9,632 nt of DNA from an uncultured Bacteroidota bacterium (GCA_938008665.1 CALLKA010000104.1:1-9632), one strand, 5' to 3'. Positions 1-7,814 are shown, counted from the first letter of the stretch. Notes: generated by a model not told the origin, from the letters alone. Made by a program: numbers and translations.

Positions 1-1634
1 TTAATTTCTCTAACAATTGCGTATTTAAAAGTTTCTTTTTCGTTTTCTAATTCTTTAACACGTCTGGATATTTCAATTTTTTGTAAGGTAGCACCATCTT
101 TAATTCCTTTAGCCATTAAAATTAAATCCATTAAACGCATACTATCTTTGTAATTATAAGTGCCCTGTGCATTTACTTCCCCATTAATAGACACATAGAA
201 TTGTTCTCTGATGGCATCCTTTTGGTAAATAAAAATGGAATCTTCTTTTTGCAATTGCATATTTGTTTTACCAGATAAAATTTCGTTTAAATTAAAATTT
301 AAAAAACTTGGAGTAAAATCGCTTTTCAAACGTATTAAAGCACCACGATCAAAATAACTATTTTCCTTTATTTGTGCTAGCAATAATAAATCCTTTAAGG
401 TAGGCACTTCATTCAAACCATATTCACCAGGATAATAGATAGAACCTTGAATATGCACTCTGTTTGCATAGGATGAGGCAATAGTGTCTATAAGTATTGT
501 ATCTCCTGAGATTAAATTAAAGCTGTCAAATTGATTTGATTTTGCAGTGAGTATTTCTTTGTTTTTATCACCCACACGTTTTACGCGCACAAAATCCTTG
601 TGGCCCATATCTGCAAATCCACCAGCAAATTTTAATATATCTCCCAAATGATCTTTTTCCTCCACATCATATAAGGCTTGTTTTTTTATTGCCCCTTTTA
701 CGGCCACACGGTTGGTATAGGGTGCAACACGAATCACATCCTCATCCATTAATAATTTATTTTTTGATAAATCACCTTTTAGTAAAAAATCATACAAATC
801 AAATTTCACTAGTTCCTTTCCATTGCGCATTAAATATATATTACGAAAGGAACCAATGGTATTTGGTCCTCCTGAAGTATATAATGCATTCATTAAAGTG
901 GAAAGAGAAGAAAGGCTATACGAGCCTGGTCTTTTTACTTCACCCACAACAGTAACACGAATACTACGAATATCGCCTACGGAAACATTAACCTGTGTTT
1001 TACCAGAACCAATGGTGGGATAAATTTTTGTGAGTGCAATTTTAATTTTTTGTTGTGCCTCTTCCAAGGTTAAGCCTGCAACTTTAATTGGACCTAGGTT
1101 AGGGAAACGAATAAACCCTTCGGTACTTACATTTAACTTTTGAGTTCGTTCACTTACACCAAATACATCTACAATGATTTGATCATTAGTGCCAATCATG
1201 TAGTTTTTGGGTGAAGGAATGGATAAATTAGGTTCAAAATTCAAAAATTCCTCCTCAAAAATATCTGCGCCAAACACTTTTAGGGTATTTAGGCTCAAGC
1301 TATCTTCTTCCTTATATAAACCTGATTTTATCCCAATTTTTTTGCGTTGGGTATATGGATCTGTTGCATTTTGCGGATTTTTGCCCAAATTCCCTTGATT
1401 TAAGCTAGACATTCTTGCTTTTAAAGCCTGTATTTGGTCATTAGAAAGGCCTTTTTCCTTTGCTTTTGCCTCTAATTCAGGTCCAGTTAAACCTGTTAAT
1501 TGGTATTGACTCACCAATTGCATCAGCTGCTCATTGGTCATATTGGCCACATTCATGCTGCCATTTTGTGCGAATCCATTGAAGGCGAACAAAAATAATG
1601 CACTGATTATCAATATTTTACGAAATAAATTCAT
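1..1634 (-). CDS. SLBB-domain polysaccharide export protein (Wza-like), C-terminus cut by window edge
   Basis: The gene reads leftwards from ATG 1634 as an open frame of 544 residues, with no stop before the edge. It begins with a signal peptide (MNLFRKILIISALFLFAFNG, then FAQ) and no lipobox Cys. A Poly_export-type domain starts near Y145 (YMIGTNDQIIVDVFG) and includes LGPIKVAGLT. Repeated SLBB-like units follow, starting near residues 227 (VTVVGEVKRPGSY), 309 (NRVAVKGAI), 392 (RVHIQGSIYYPGEY) and 481 (VSINGEV). The same architecture and several near-identical motifs occur in the divergent gene at 1965, so the two are paralogues. By comparison with that 858-residue protein, about 300 residues probably lie outside the window. 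By family, such proteins form the periplasmic and outer-membrane export channel for capsule or exopolysaccharide. No Shine-Dalgarno is visible, which is normal for Bacteroidota. Family call is firm; the substrate is unknown. Confidence 0.93.
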   Translation of the reverse strand, partial: MNLFRKILIISALFLFAFNGFAQNGSMNVANMTNEQLMQLVSQYQLTGLTGPELEAKAKEKGLSNDQIQALKARMSSLNQGNLGKNPQNATDPYTQRKKIGIKSGLYKEEDSLSLNTLKVFGADIFEEEFLNFEPNLSIPSPKNYMIGTNDQIIVDVFGVSERTQKLNVSTEGFIRFPNLGPIKVAGLTLEEAQQKIKIALTKIYPTIGSGKTQVNVSVGDIRSIRVTVVGEVKRPGSYSLSSLSTLMNALYTSGGPNTIGSFRNIYLMRNGKELVKFDLYDFLLKGDLSKNKLLMDEDVIRVAPYTNRVAVKGAIKKQALYDVEEKDHLGDILKFAGGFADMGHKDFVRVKRVGDKNKEILTAKSNQFDSFNLISGDTILIDTIASSYANRVHIQGSIYYPGEYGLNEVPTLKDLLLLAQIKENSYFDRGALIRLKSDFTPSFLNFNLNEILSGKTNMQLQKEDSIFIYQKDAIREQFYVSINGEVNAQGTYNYKDSMRLMDLILMAKGIKDGATLQKIEISRRVKELENEKETFKYAIVREI

Positions 1635-1817
1635 ATGATTTATGTATATAATGTAAAAATAACGAATAATAATTTTTGTTTGGGCAAAAAGGGTGAAATA
1701 TTCATCATCCAAACGCGTATAAACATATCATGAGCGTATACTTTATCAGCAATAAATGATGGGGTTAAATCGTTATGATCATGTTACCTTAATATTATCA
1801 AAAATTAACTCATACAT

Positions 1818-1847
1818 ATTACATTATCTATACAATTTTAATGTAAT
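1818..1847. repeat. 9-bp inverted repeat ATTACATTA/TAATGTAAT, possible operator
   Basis: ATTACATTA at 1818-1826 is the exact reverse complement of TAATGTAAT at 1839-1847, with a 12-nt spacer. The core TAATGTAA recurs at 1649-1656, just ahead of the minus-strand gene. Placement near both divergent starts would suit a dimeric regulator binding site. The region is AT-rich, so chance is a real alternative. Confidence 0.35.
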
Positions 1848-1906
1848 TTCGCATTACCCCCCTAAAAATTTATCTGCTACTAAGTATATCATAACTCGTT
1901 CATTTT

Positions 1907-1935
1907 ATGTGACTTAGAAAAGCGTAGCTATATCC
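1907..1935 (+). promoter_or_regulatory. Leader element ATGTGACTTAGAA...GCGTAGC, copy 1
   Basis: ATGTGACT (1907-1914), T, AGAA, then GCGTAGC (1922-1928) and ATATCC. The same series occurs at 7758-7789 upstream of the regulator gene: ATGTGACT, C, AGAA, then GCGAAGC and ATATAC. The element starts 58 nt before ATG 1965, and the second copy starts 57 nt before ATG 7815. Here the core could fold only weakly (AGC-GTA-GCT). Shared sequence and spacing are directly visible; a role as an RNA leader or as an antitermination or regulator site is inferred. Confidence 0.45.
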
Positions 1936-1964
1936 AAAATATTCAAATTAACAAAACATAACCT

Positions 1965-4541
1965 ATGAGGTTTTTATTATTCATTCTGGCTTTTTTATTT
2001 ATTACCAATGTAAGCTTTGCGCAAGGGGCTTTAAGCGGCAAGGATTTAAGCACTATTAAAGTGGATGCTTTAACCGAGGCTGAAATTGGACAAATTCAAC
2101 AACAGCTTAAACAAGGCGGCGTAAGTATTGACCAAGTGGAACAACAAGCCATGGCCAAAGGAATGTCGGCGAGTGAATTTGCAAAATTAAAAGCAAGGTT
2201 AGCTAATGCAAAACCAACTAATGGCAATAAATCACCTTTGTTGAAAAAACAAAGTAATCGCCGAAACGATAGTACTTCAAAAAAATCGGATAGTTTGGAC
2301 TTCTTTAATTTTATGCCTATTAATCCATTAATTTATGGATCTGAATTATTTAATCAAAACAACACCGGCTTAAGTTCCAATCAAAATATTGCTACCCCAT
2401 TGAATTATGAAATTGGACCCAATGATGTGTTGAAATTAGTCGTGTATGGTGTGCAGGAATATGCCGAGGATATTACAGTTTCCAATGAAGGTCGTATACA
2501 GGTACAAAATGTAGGCCCCATTAAAGTTGCCGGTTTAACGATTGAAGCAGCCATTGAAAAAATAAAACAACAAATGGCGAACACTGCCTATCCTAGTATT
2601 GCAAGGGGTGAATCTAAATTGGCATTAACCCTTGGAGATATTCGTACCATACATGTTACCGTAATAGGTGCAAATAAAAGTGGGGTGTATAATGTATCTT
2701 CCTTATCCAATATATTGAGTTTATTAACTGAGGCGGGAGGCCCAAGTGAAATTGGTAGTTACCGACAAATTGAATTAATCCGAAATGACAAGCCGTTTAA
2801 GAAAATTGATTTGTATCAATTCATGCAGAACGGAGATCAGTCACAAAATATTGGATTAAAGGACAATGATGTGGTGCGTGTTCCTCCGTATAAAAATAGA
2901 ATTGAAATTAAAGGTCAAGTAAAACGCCCAGGTATTTTTGAACTTATAGGCAATGAAAATTTTAATCAGTTTTTACAATATGCAAGTGGTTTTGATGATA
3001 CGGCTTATACTGCATGGGTAAAAATTATTCAAAAAAATGGCAAGGAAAAAGCGGTGAAGGATTTAGCAAAAACCGATTTTGCAAAATACCAACCACAGGG
3101 CGGCGATGAAATATTTATTTCTAAAATTTTAGACCGTTATGAAAACAGGGTAAAATTATCAGGTGCCATTTTCAGACCTGATTTATATGAACTTACACCA
3201 GGCATGCGTGTTGCTGATTTGGTGCAACGTGCCGATGGTTTAAAGGAGGACGCTTATACAGGTCGTGCACAGTTAATAAGATTAAAGCCAAATTTATTAA
3301 AGGAGCTTATTACGGTGAATTTAACCAAGGCATTGAAAAATGATCCAACCGAAAATATTTTATTACAACGGGAGGATGAATTGTATATCAGCAGTGTTTT
3401 AGAAATGCGAGATTCATTGGCGATTGATTTAATGGGCGAAGTAAAAAATCCAGGTAAGTTTAATTACATTGATAGCATGACGGTGAAGGATTTAATTTTA
3501 TTAGCAGGGGGCTTTACTTATATCGCCAATAAAAAAGTGGAAGTAGCAAGGCAATTAAAATTTGGGGATAAAGTAACCAACAATAATGTAGCTACTATTT
3601 TACAAACTGAAATTAATGGGGATTTAAGTTTTAATTCAGGGAATGAAAATTTTATTTTACAACCATTGGATGTAGTTACTATTACTAAGCAAACAGGATA
3701 TACGCAACCAGCCATTGTTAAAATTACAGGCCAGGTGCAAAACACTGGTAATTTTGCATTGGCAAGTAGGTTGGACAGGGTGAGTGATATTATTACACGC
3801 GCAGGCGGGTTGATTGATGGTTCTAGTGGTGAATTTGCCTTTATCAAACGCAAAAGGTATGAGTTGGATAGTTTAAAATCGGATGAAACAAAAGCAAATA
3901 TTGAAAAAGCTTATGTTGAAAAGTTCAAGGCACAACAAAACGCCAGGTTGGAGGAAGAAAAACAATTGATGGCCGACGAAATAAAAAATGGCAATAGTAA
4001 CACCACCAATACAAGCTTAACCATGAGTACGAAGCTGAATGAAATGCAACGCAAAAATTTAAAGGATACCTTGAATATGATGTATCAGGAATTACAGGAC
4101 GATGTTTATCAAATTGCGATTGATTTAAATGAAGTGATTAAACATCCTGGAACAAATTCAGATTTAATATTAATGGATGGGGATGAAATAGTGGTACCGA
4201 AATTAGATAATAAGGTTAAAATAAGTGGTGGTGTATTAAGGCCTACCAATATTGTATATGAGGAAGGCTTAACGATTGGCGACTGTGTATCGGCAGCTGG
4301 CGGTGTTTCGGAATATTCACGTAGGAGTAAAGCTTATGTAGTATACGCCAATGGGAAATCGGCAAGAATGAAGGACTTTGGATTATTTAGAATAAACCCC
4401 AAAGTAAAACCAGGAAGTGAAGTTGTGATCCCTGAAACGAATTCACGTAAGGACAAAGCCTTAAATGTAACTCTACAATACTTTACCGTCATTACCCAAC
4501 TTATTGCAGCCTTGGCTACAGTTAAATTGTTAACCAAGTAA
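1965..4541 (+). CDS. Long SLBB-domain polysaccharide export protein (Wza-like)
   Basis: 858 residues. The signal peptide ends near SFAQ (residue 20), with no lipobox Cys. An N-terminal Gln-rich helical segment follows, with KARL near 75-79. The Poly_export-type domain spans about 146-225 (LNYEIGPNDVLKLVVYG, VGPIKVAGLT). SLBB-like units begin near 229 (IHVTVIGANKSGVY), 312 (RIEIKGQVKRPGIF), 395 (RVKLSGAIFRPDLY), 486 (AIDLMGEVKNPGKF), 584 (IVKITGQVQNTGNF) and 751 (VKISGGVLRP). The fifth unit is interrupted by a charged, Asn/Thr-containing insert at about 633-705. The C-terminal hydrophobic helix (about 836-856) resembles the Wza helix that crosses the outer membrane. It is much longer than enterobacterial Wza (about 380 residues), but this length is usual for Bacteroidota forms. 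It heads the cluster, and its stop lies 17 nt before the Wzz-like gene. Predicted role: export of the polymer across periplasm and outer membrane. Confidence 0.95.
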   Translation: MRFLLFILAFLFITNVSFAQGALSGKDLSTIKVDALTEAEIGQIQQQLKQGGVSIDQVEQQAMAKGMSASEFAKLKARLANAKPTNGNKSPLLKKQSNRRNDSTSKKSDSLDFFNFMPINPLIYGSELFNQNNTGLSSNQNIATPLNYEIGPNDVLKLVVYGVQEYAEDITVSNEGRIQVQNVGPIKVAGLTIEAAIEKIKQQMANTAYPSIARGESKLALTLGDIRTIHVTVIGANKSGVYNVSSLSNILSLLTEAGGPSEIGSYRQIELIRNDKPFKKIDLYQFMQNGDQSQNIGLKDNDVVRVPPYKNRIEIKGQVKRPGIFELIGNENFNQFLQYASGFDDTAYTAWVKIIQKNGKEKAVKDLAKTDFAKYQPQGGDEIFISKILDRYENRVKLSGAIFRPDLYELTPGMRVADLVQRADGLKEDAYTGRAQLIRLKPNLLKELITVNLTKALKNDPTENILLQREDELYISSVLEMRDSLAIDLMGEVKNPGKFNYIDSMTVKDLILLAGGFTYIANKKVEVARQLKFGDKVTNNNVATILQTEINGDLSFNSGNENFILQPLDVVTITKQTGYTQPAIVKITGQVQNTGNFALASRLDRVSDIITRAGGLIDGSSGEFAFIKRKRYELDSLKSDETKANIEKAYVEKFKAQQNARLEEEKQLMADEIKNGNSNTTNTSLTMSTKLNEMQRKNLKDTLNMMYQELQDDVYQIAIDLNEVIKHPGTNSDLILMDGDEIVVPKLDNKVKISGGVLRPTNIVYEEGLTIGDCVSAAGGVSEYSRRSKAYVVYANGKSARMKDFGLFRINPKVKPGSEVVIPETNSRKDKALNVTLQYFTVITQLIAALATVKLLTK

Positions 4542-4558
4542 GTTAAAAATTGAAAACC

Positions 4559-5653
4559 ATGCAATCAGAAAATACTTCAAACAATACTAATTTTGATAAT
4601 GATGAAATTTCCTTAAAGGAACTCATTTTTAAAATTCGGGAATGGTATCAGTTTCTATTAACCAAGTGGAAACTCATAATAGTGATGAGTGCCCTTGGCG
4701 GCGCTATTGGACTTACTTATGCTTTTTTTCAAAAACCCATTTACAAAGCCGATTTAACTTTTGCCATGGAAGATGAAAAAAGTGCCGGTGGTGGTTTAAG
4801 TGGGGCATTGGGTTTAGCGAGTTCCTTTGGTATAGATTTAGGAGGCGGTGGCGCAGGAGGTGCATTTTCGGGGGCTAATTTAATGGCTTTAATGAAAAGC
4901 CGTAAAATTGTTGAAAAAACATTGTTATCTCCTGTGGAGTTTAAAGGTAAAACAATTAGTTTGGCAGAATACTATATTGAATTTAATGAAATGAGAGAAG
5001 GTTGGGGAAAAAGCCCATCGTTAAAAAACATTCAATTCCCTGTAACTAGCGATAGAAGCAATTTTACTTTACAACAGGATTCAATATTGAAAAATATTTT
5101 TCTTGGAATTGTTACCAATAATTTATCTGTAGCACAAACGGATAAAAAAATAAGCATTATCAATGTTACTGTTAATTCCATTGAAGAAGGTTTTTCAAAA
5201 GAGTTTTGTGAAACTTTAGCAAAAGTAACTTCCGATTATTATGTGGAAATAAAAAGTAAAAAATCCCGAATGAATGTGGAAATTTTACAAAAACAGGCCG
5301 ATAGTATTCGAGCTGAATTAAATAATGCAATCACTGGTGTTGCAGCAGCAAGCGATAATGTGTATAATTTAAACCCAGCTTTTAATGTTAAGAAAACTCC
5401 AAGTACTAGGCGTCAAATAGATGTGCAAGCCAATACAGCTATTCTCACCCAGTTGGTCGCCAACCTTGAGCTTTCAAAAGTTTCCCTTCGCAAGGAAACA
5501 CCATTAATACAGGTTATTGACCGTCCTATTTTGCCTTTGGATAAGGATAGAGTGAGTAAGAAAAAATCATTATTGCTTGGTGGATTTTTGGCTGGCTTTT
5601 TAACGGTATTGTATTTGGTGTTTACTAGTTTGTATAAAAAAATGATTGCTTAG
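4559..5653 (+). CDS. Wzz-family polysaccharide co-polymerase / chain-length determinant, no kinase domain
   Basis: 364 residues from ATG 4559, 17 nt after the export gene stop. An in-frame TTG at 4550 would add three residues and is less likely. The N-terminus is cytoplasmic (about 1-37). TM1 is about 38-57, followed by the Wzz-type KPIYKADLTFAMED. A Gly-rich stretch (about 77-104) leads into LMALMKSRKIVEKTLL. The periplasmic part is helical, with a Gln/Ala-rich segment near 240-305. The pre-TM2 motif VIDRPILPLDKDRVSKKK (319-336) and TM2 (about 337-357) complete the family layout. The protein ends MIA with no Walker motifs or Tyr-rich tail, so it is not a Wzc-type fusion with a BY-kinase. Family role: sets polymer length in the inner membrane, together with a Wzy polymerase and the export protein. 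Neither a polymerase nor a separate kinase is in view. Confidence 0.92.
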   Translation: MQSENTSNNTNFDNDEISLKELIFKIREWYQFLLTKWKLIIVMSALGGAIGLTYAFFQKPIYKADLTFAMEDEKSAGGGLSGALGLASSFGIDLGGGGAGGAFSGANLMALMKSRKIVEKTLLSPVEFKGKTISLAEYYIEFNEMREGWGKSPSLKNIQFPVTSDRSNFTLQQDSILKNIFLGIVTNNLSVAQTDKKISIINVTVNSIEEGFSKEFCETLAKVTSDYYVEIKSKKSRMNVEILQKQADSIRAELNNAITGVAAASDNVYNLNPAFNVKKTPSTRRQIDVQANTAILTQLVANLELSKVSLRKETPLIQVIDRPILPLDKDRVSKKKSLLLGGFLAGFLTVLYLVFTSLYKKMIA

Positions 5654-5701
5654 TATAATAATTTATTTGGCATTAAATAATTAATTCAATCCCCCCGTTG
5701 A

Positions 5702-7669
5702 ATGTTTCAAAACGATAAATTCATGTTTAAAAATTTCAGTATTGTCCCAAGATGGGTGATATTTTTAATTGACATTGGGGCTACTTTGTTTTCCTTTTTA
5801 TTAGCTATTGCTATAAGGCAAAACTTAACATTAATTGGAACGGATTGGGCGCATGTAATAAATTCTATAGGTTTATTATTAATCATTAATACCTTGGTGT
5901 TTAATGGGATTAAAACCTATTCGGGTATTGTCAGATATACGGGTTTGCAGGATGCTGTTCGTATTGCAGTTTCAATATTAGCCTCATCGCTCATGTTGTT
6001 TTTAATCAATGCTATATCGTCGGCGGCAAAAAGCCAGTTTATTTTAAGCACTTCTATATTAATTGTTTATACAAGTTTTAGCTTTTTATTATTAATGAGC
6101 TACCGCGTACTCGTTAAGTTTCTGTTTGCCTATGCCAAAAACTACAAGATGAAAAAAAAGAGCGTCGTGATTTTTGGTGCTGCCGATACAGGGGTTGCCA
6201 CACAGCGCGTGCTTGAAAATAACGGAGCTTCCAATATCAATATTCTTGCCTTTGTTGACGATGATAAAAAGAAAACTAAGAAAAATTTAAATGGAATTCA
6301 AGTAATACGATTTGAAGAGTTTGCAAAATTAGTTGCGCTACAGCCCGTTGATGAATTAATTATAGCCAGCTTTACAATGCCCACCAAAAGAAAAAACGAA
6401 TTGGTTGATTTTTGTTTGGACCATGATATTAAAGTATTAAGTGTACCACCTTATAGTAAATGGGCAGAGGGTAAGTTCAGCAGCAATCAATTACAGACTA
6501 TTAAGATTGAGGATTTATTAGAGCGTGACCCTATTGTGATCAATAATAATCAAATTCGTTCACAAATAAAAGGTAAGCGTGTATTGGTTACTGGTGCGGC
6601 AGGTTCCATAGGAAGTGAAATTGTTAGGCAGTTAATTCCTTATGCACCTGAGATGATTATTATGTGCGACCAAGCTGAAACTCCGCTGCATAATATTGAA
6701 TTAGAATTACAAGAACGCGGTACACGTGTAAACTGCATATCTTTTTTAGCGGATATCACGAATGAAAAAAGAATTGAGGGGTTATTTGAAAATTTTAAAC
6801 CGCATTATGTATACCATGCAGCAGCCTATAAGCATGTTCCTATGATGGAGCTATGCCCAACGGAAGCAGTTCGAAATAATGTGATAGGCACTAAAATAGT
6901 TTCTGACCTTGCAGTAAAATACCAAGCTGAAAGGTTTGTAATGATCAGCACCGATAAAGCGGTGAACCCTACCAATGTAATGGGTGCAAGTAAACGCATG
7001 GCTGAAATTTACGTGCAAGGATTATCGAGTGAAAAAGATATTGTGACTAAATTTATTACTACTCGTTTTGGAAATGTGCTTGGTAGTAATGGATCGGTAA
7101 TTAACAGGTTTAAGGAACAAATTGAAAAAGGCGGACCCTTAACAGTTACGCATCCAAATATTACACGCTACTTCATGACCATCCCCGAAGCTTGTCAATT
7201 GGTGTTGGAAGCGGGTAGTATGGGCAATGGTGGTGAGATATTTGTTTTTGATATGGGACAACCGGTGGCTATTGCCGACTTAGCTAAAAAAATGATTCGT
7301 TTGTATGGTATGATTCCAAATATTGATATTAATATCACTTACAGTGGTTTACGCCCTGGTGAAAAATTATATGAGGAATTATTAAACGACGCTGAAAATA
7401 CCCTAGCTACTTACCACGATAAAATATTGATTGCTAAAGTAAGAGAGGTGGAACTTACCAGTATTAATGAAAGCTTTAATGATTTGAGGTTATTAGTGAC
7501 TTCGGCTTCGAAAGTATCCAATGAAATGGAACTGGTGGGTAAAATGAAGGAATTGGTCCCTGAGTTTATTAGTAATAATAGCATTTTTGAACGCTTGGAC
7601 CCTAGCCTTCAAACCAAGATATTGGATATGACGGGGGGGGGGGGGGTAGGAACTTCTAAAGCAAATTAA
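5702..7669 (+). CDS. Membrane-anchored UDP-sugar 4,6-dehydratase (FlaA1/PglF/WbpM/CapD type)
   Basis: 655 residues. About four transmembrane helices lie in 15-140, then a CoA-binding-like Rossmann domain (VVIFGAADTG, about 155-164; AFVDDD 183-188). The catalytic extended SDR domain starts at about 292 with the NAD(P) loop TGAAGSIGSE (297-306), then YHAAAYKHVPMME (371-383). The active site shows STDK (416-419) and NVMGASKR (425-432), so Met427 takes the usual Tyr position and Lys431 is kept. That Met is characteristic of this large dehydratase subgroup. RFGNVLGSNGSV (455-466) and LRPGEKLYEELL (550-561) are also canonical. By family it converts UDP-GlcNAc to UDP-4-keto-6-deoxy-GlcNAc, feeding sugars such as QuiNAc, FucNAc or bacillosamine; the exact product is unknown. 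ATG 5723 (M8) is an equally reasonable start. It lies 48 nt after the Wzz-like gene. The C-terminus is encoded by a G14 tract. Confidence 0.93.
   Translation: MFQNDKFMFKNFSIVPRWVIFLIDIGATLFSFLLAIAIRQNLTLIGTDWAHVINSIGLLLIINTLVFNGIKTYSGIVRYTGLQDAVRIAVSILASSLMLFLINAISSAAKSQFILSTSILIVYTSFSFLLLMSYRVLVKFLFAYAKNYKMKKKSVVIFGAADTGVATQRVLENNGASNINILAFVDDDKKKTKKNLNGIQVIRFEEFAKLVALQPVDELIIASFTMPTKRKNELVDFCLDHDIKVLSVPPYSKWAEGKFSSNQLQTIKIEDLLERDPIVINNNQIRSQIKGKRVLVTGAAGSIGSEIVRQLIPYAPEMIIMCDQAETPLHNIELELQERGTRVNCISFLADITNEKRIEGLFENFKPHYVYHAAAYKHVPMMELCPTEAVRNNVIGTKIVSDLAVKYQAERFVMISTDKAVNPTNVMGASKRMAEIYVQGLSSEKDIVTKFITTRFGNVLGSNGSVINRFKEQIEKGGPLTVTHPNITRYFMTIPEACQLVLEAGSMGNGGEIFVFDMGQPVAIADLAKKMIRLYGMIPNIDINITYSGLRPGEKLYEELLNDAENTLATYHDKILIAKVREVELTSINESFNDLRLLVTSASKVSNEMELVGKMKELVPEFISNNSIFERLDPSLQTKILDMTGGGGVGTSKAN
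7633..7646 (+). repeat. 14-nt poly-G tract at the 3' end of the dehydratase gene
   Basis: Fourteen consecutive G encode GGGG and the first base of the next Val codon, 11 residues before the C-terminus. With 14 G the tail reads GGGGVGTSKAN. With 13 G a TAG stop follows the glycines at once; with 15 G the tail is GGGGGRNF and stop. Such a tract in AT-rich DNA is prone to slippage. A sequencing or assembly length error is also possible. Confidence 0.85.
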
Positions 7670-7683
7670 TTGTTCTTTATTTT

Positions 7684-7744
7684 ACTCAATAATTATTAAT
7701 TAAACTACTCAATATTGCGATATATTTGTTGAAAAATATTGAGT
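7684..7744. promoter_or_regulatory. Repeated CTCAAT half-sites and 10-bp inverted repeat, candidate operator
   Basis: ACTCAATATT (7707-7716) is the exact reverse complement of AATATTGAGT (7735-7744). An additional direct copy of ACTCAATA lies at 7684-7691, 23 bp before the second. The inverted pair flanks the promoter -7 box at 7721-7728, an arrangement suited to repression or autoregulation, perhaps by the adjacent winged-helix protein. No T-run follows the right arm, so this is not an intrinsic terminator. The binding role is inferred. Confidence 0.45.
7721..7728 (+). promoter_or_regulatory. Bacteroidota-type -7 box TATATTTG
   Basis: TATATTTG matches TAnnTTTG exactly. Transcription from about 7735 would give a leader of roughly 80 nt before ATG 7815, containing the conserved element at 7758-7789. 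No clear TTTG is seen at the -33 position, so the promoter could be weak or activator-dependent. Confidence 0.4.
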
Positions 7745-7757
7745 TTGCATGATTAAA

Positions 7758-7789
7758 ATGTGACTCAGAACGGCGAAGCCGTCATATAC
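7758..7789 (+). promoter_or_regulatory. Leader element ATGTGACTCAGAA...GCGAAGC, copy 2, with GC-rich hairpin
   Basis: ATGTGACT (7758-7765), C, AGAA, then a perfect hairpin ACGGC-GAA-GCCGT (7770-7782) and CATATAC. It matches the element at 1907-1935, at nearly the same distance from the start codon (57 against 58 nt). The 5-bp GC-rich stem stands out in an AT-rich spacer. The hairpin and shared sequence are seen; the function (leader RNA, antitermination or binding site) is inferred. Confidence 0.5.
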
Positions 7790-7814
7790 TTTCTTGAACT
7801 TCTCATCTACCCCA

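Larger units (their letters stand above)
1635..1964. promoter_or_regulatory. Divergent intergenic control region between two export genes
   Basis: This 330-nt AT-rich gap separates the two divergent export genes and must hold both promoters. No ORF, RNA gene or mobile element is seen. Imperfect matches to the Bacteroidota -7 box TAnnTTTG are TATGTTTA on the minus strand (1727-1720) and TAATTTCG on the plus strand (1844-1851); neither has a convincing -33 box. Other contents are a 9-bp inverted repeat (1818-1847), a further TAATGTAA at 1649-1656, the 8-bp palindrome ATGATCAT at 1775-1782, a C6 run at 1857-1862, and the leader element at 1907-1935. That promoters lie here is near certain; their exact positions are not. 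Confidence 0.6.

Noticed and set aside
689..1398. Short plus-strand open frames of 63-88 codons
   Set aside because: They lie entirely opposite the long minus-strand export gene, whose protein has clear family motifs through the same stretch. The plus-strand translations show no recognisable domain.
4550..4558. TTG start for the Wzz-like gene
   Set aside because: An ATG three codons downstream gives the same protein without an unusual start codon.
3518..4564. Minus-strand open frames of 76 and 111 codons
   Set aside because: They are antisense to the SLBB export gene and show no domain or start-site support.
5654..5701. Terminator or promoter between the Wzz-like and dehydratase genes
   Set aside because: Only a 6-bp AT stem (TTATTT/AAATAA) without a T-run and a one-mismatch -7 box (TTTATTTG) are present. 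Co-transcription is the simpler reading.
7496..7519. Third copy of the leader element (GTGACTTCGGCTTCGAAAG)
   Set aside because: Only GTGACT and a trailing TATCC match. It lies inside the dehydratase coding sequence, where the codons explain it.
7794..7814. TTG start for the regulator gene
   Set aside because: ATG 7815 starts right at the conserved winged-helix region and matches the leader-element spacing seen upstream of 1965.
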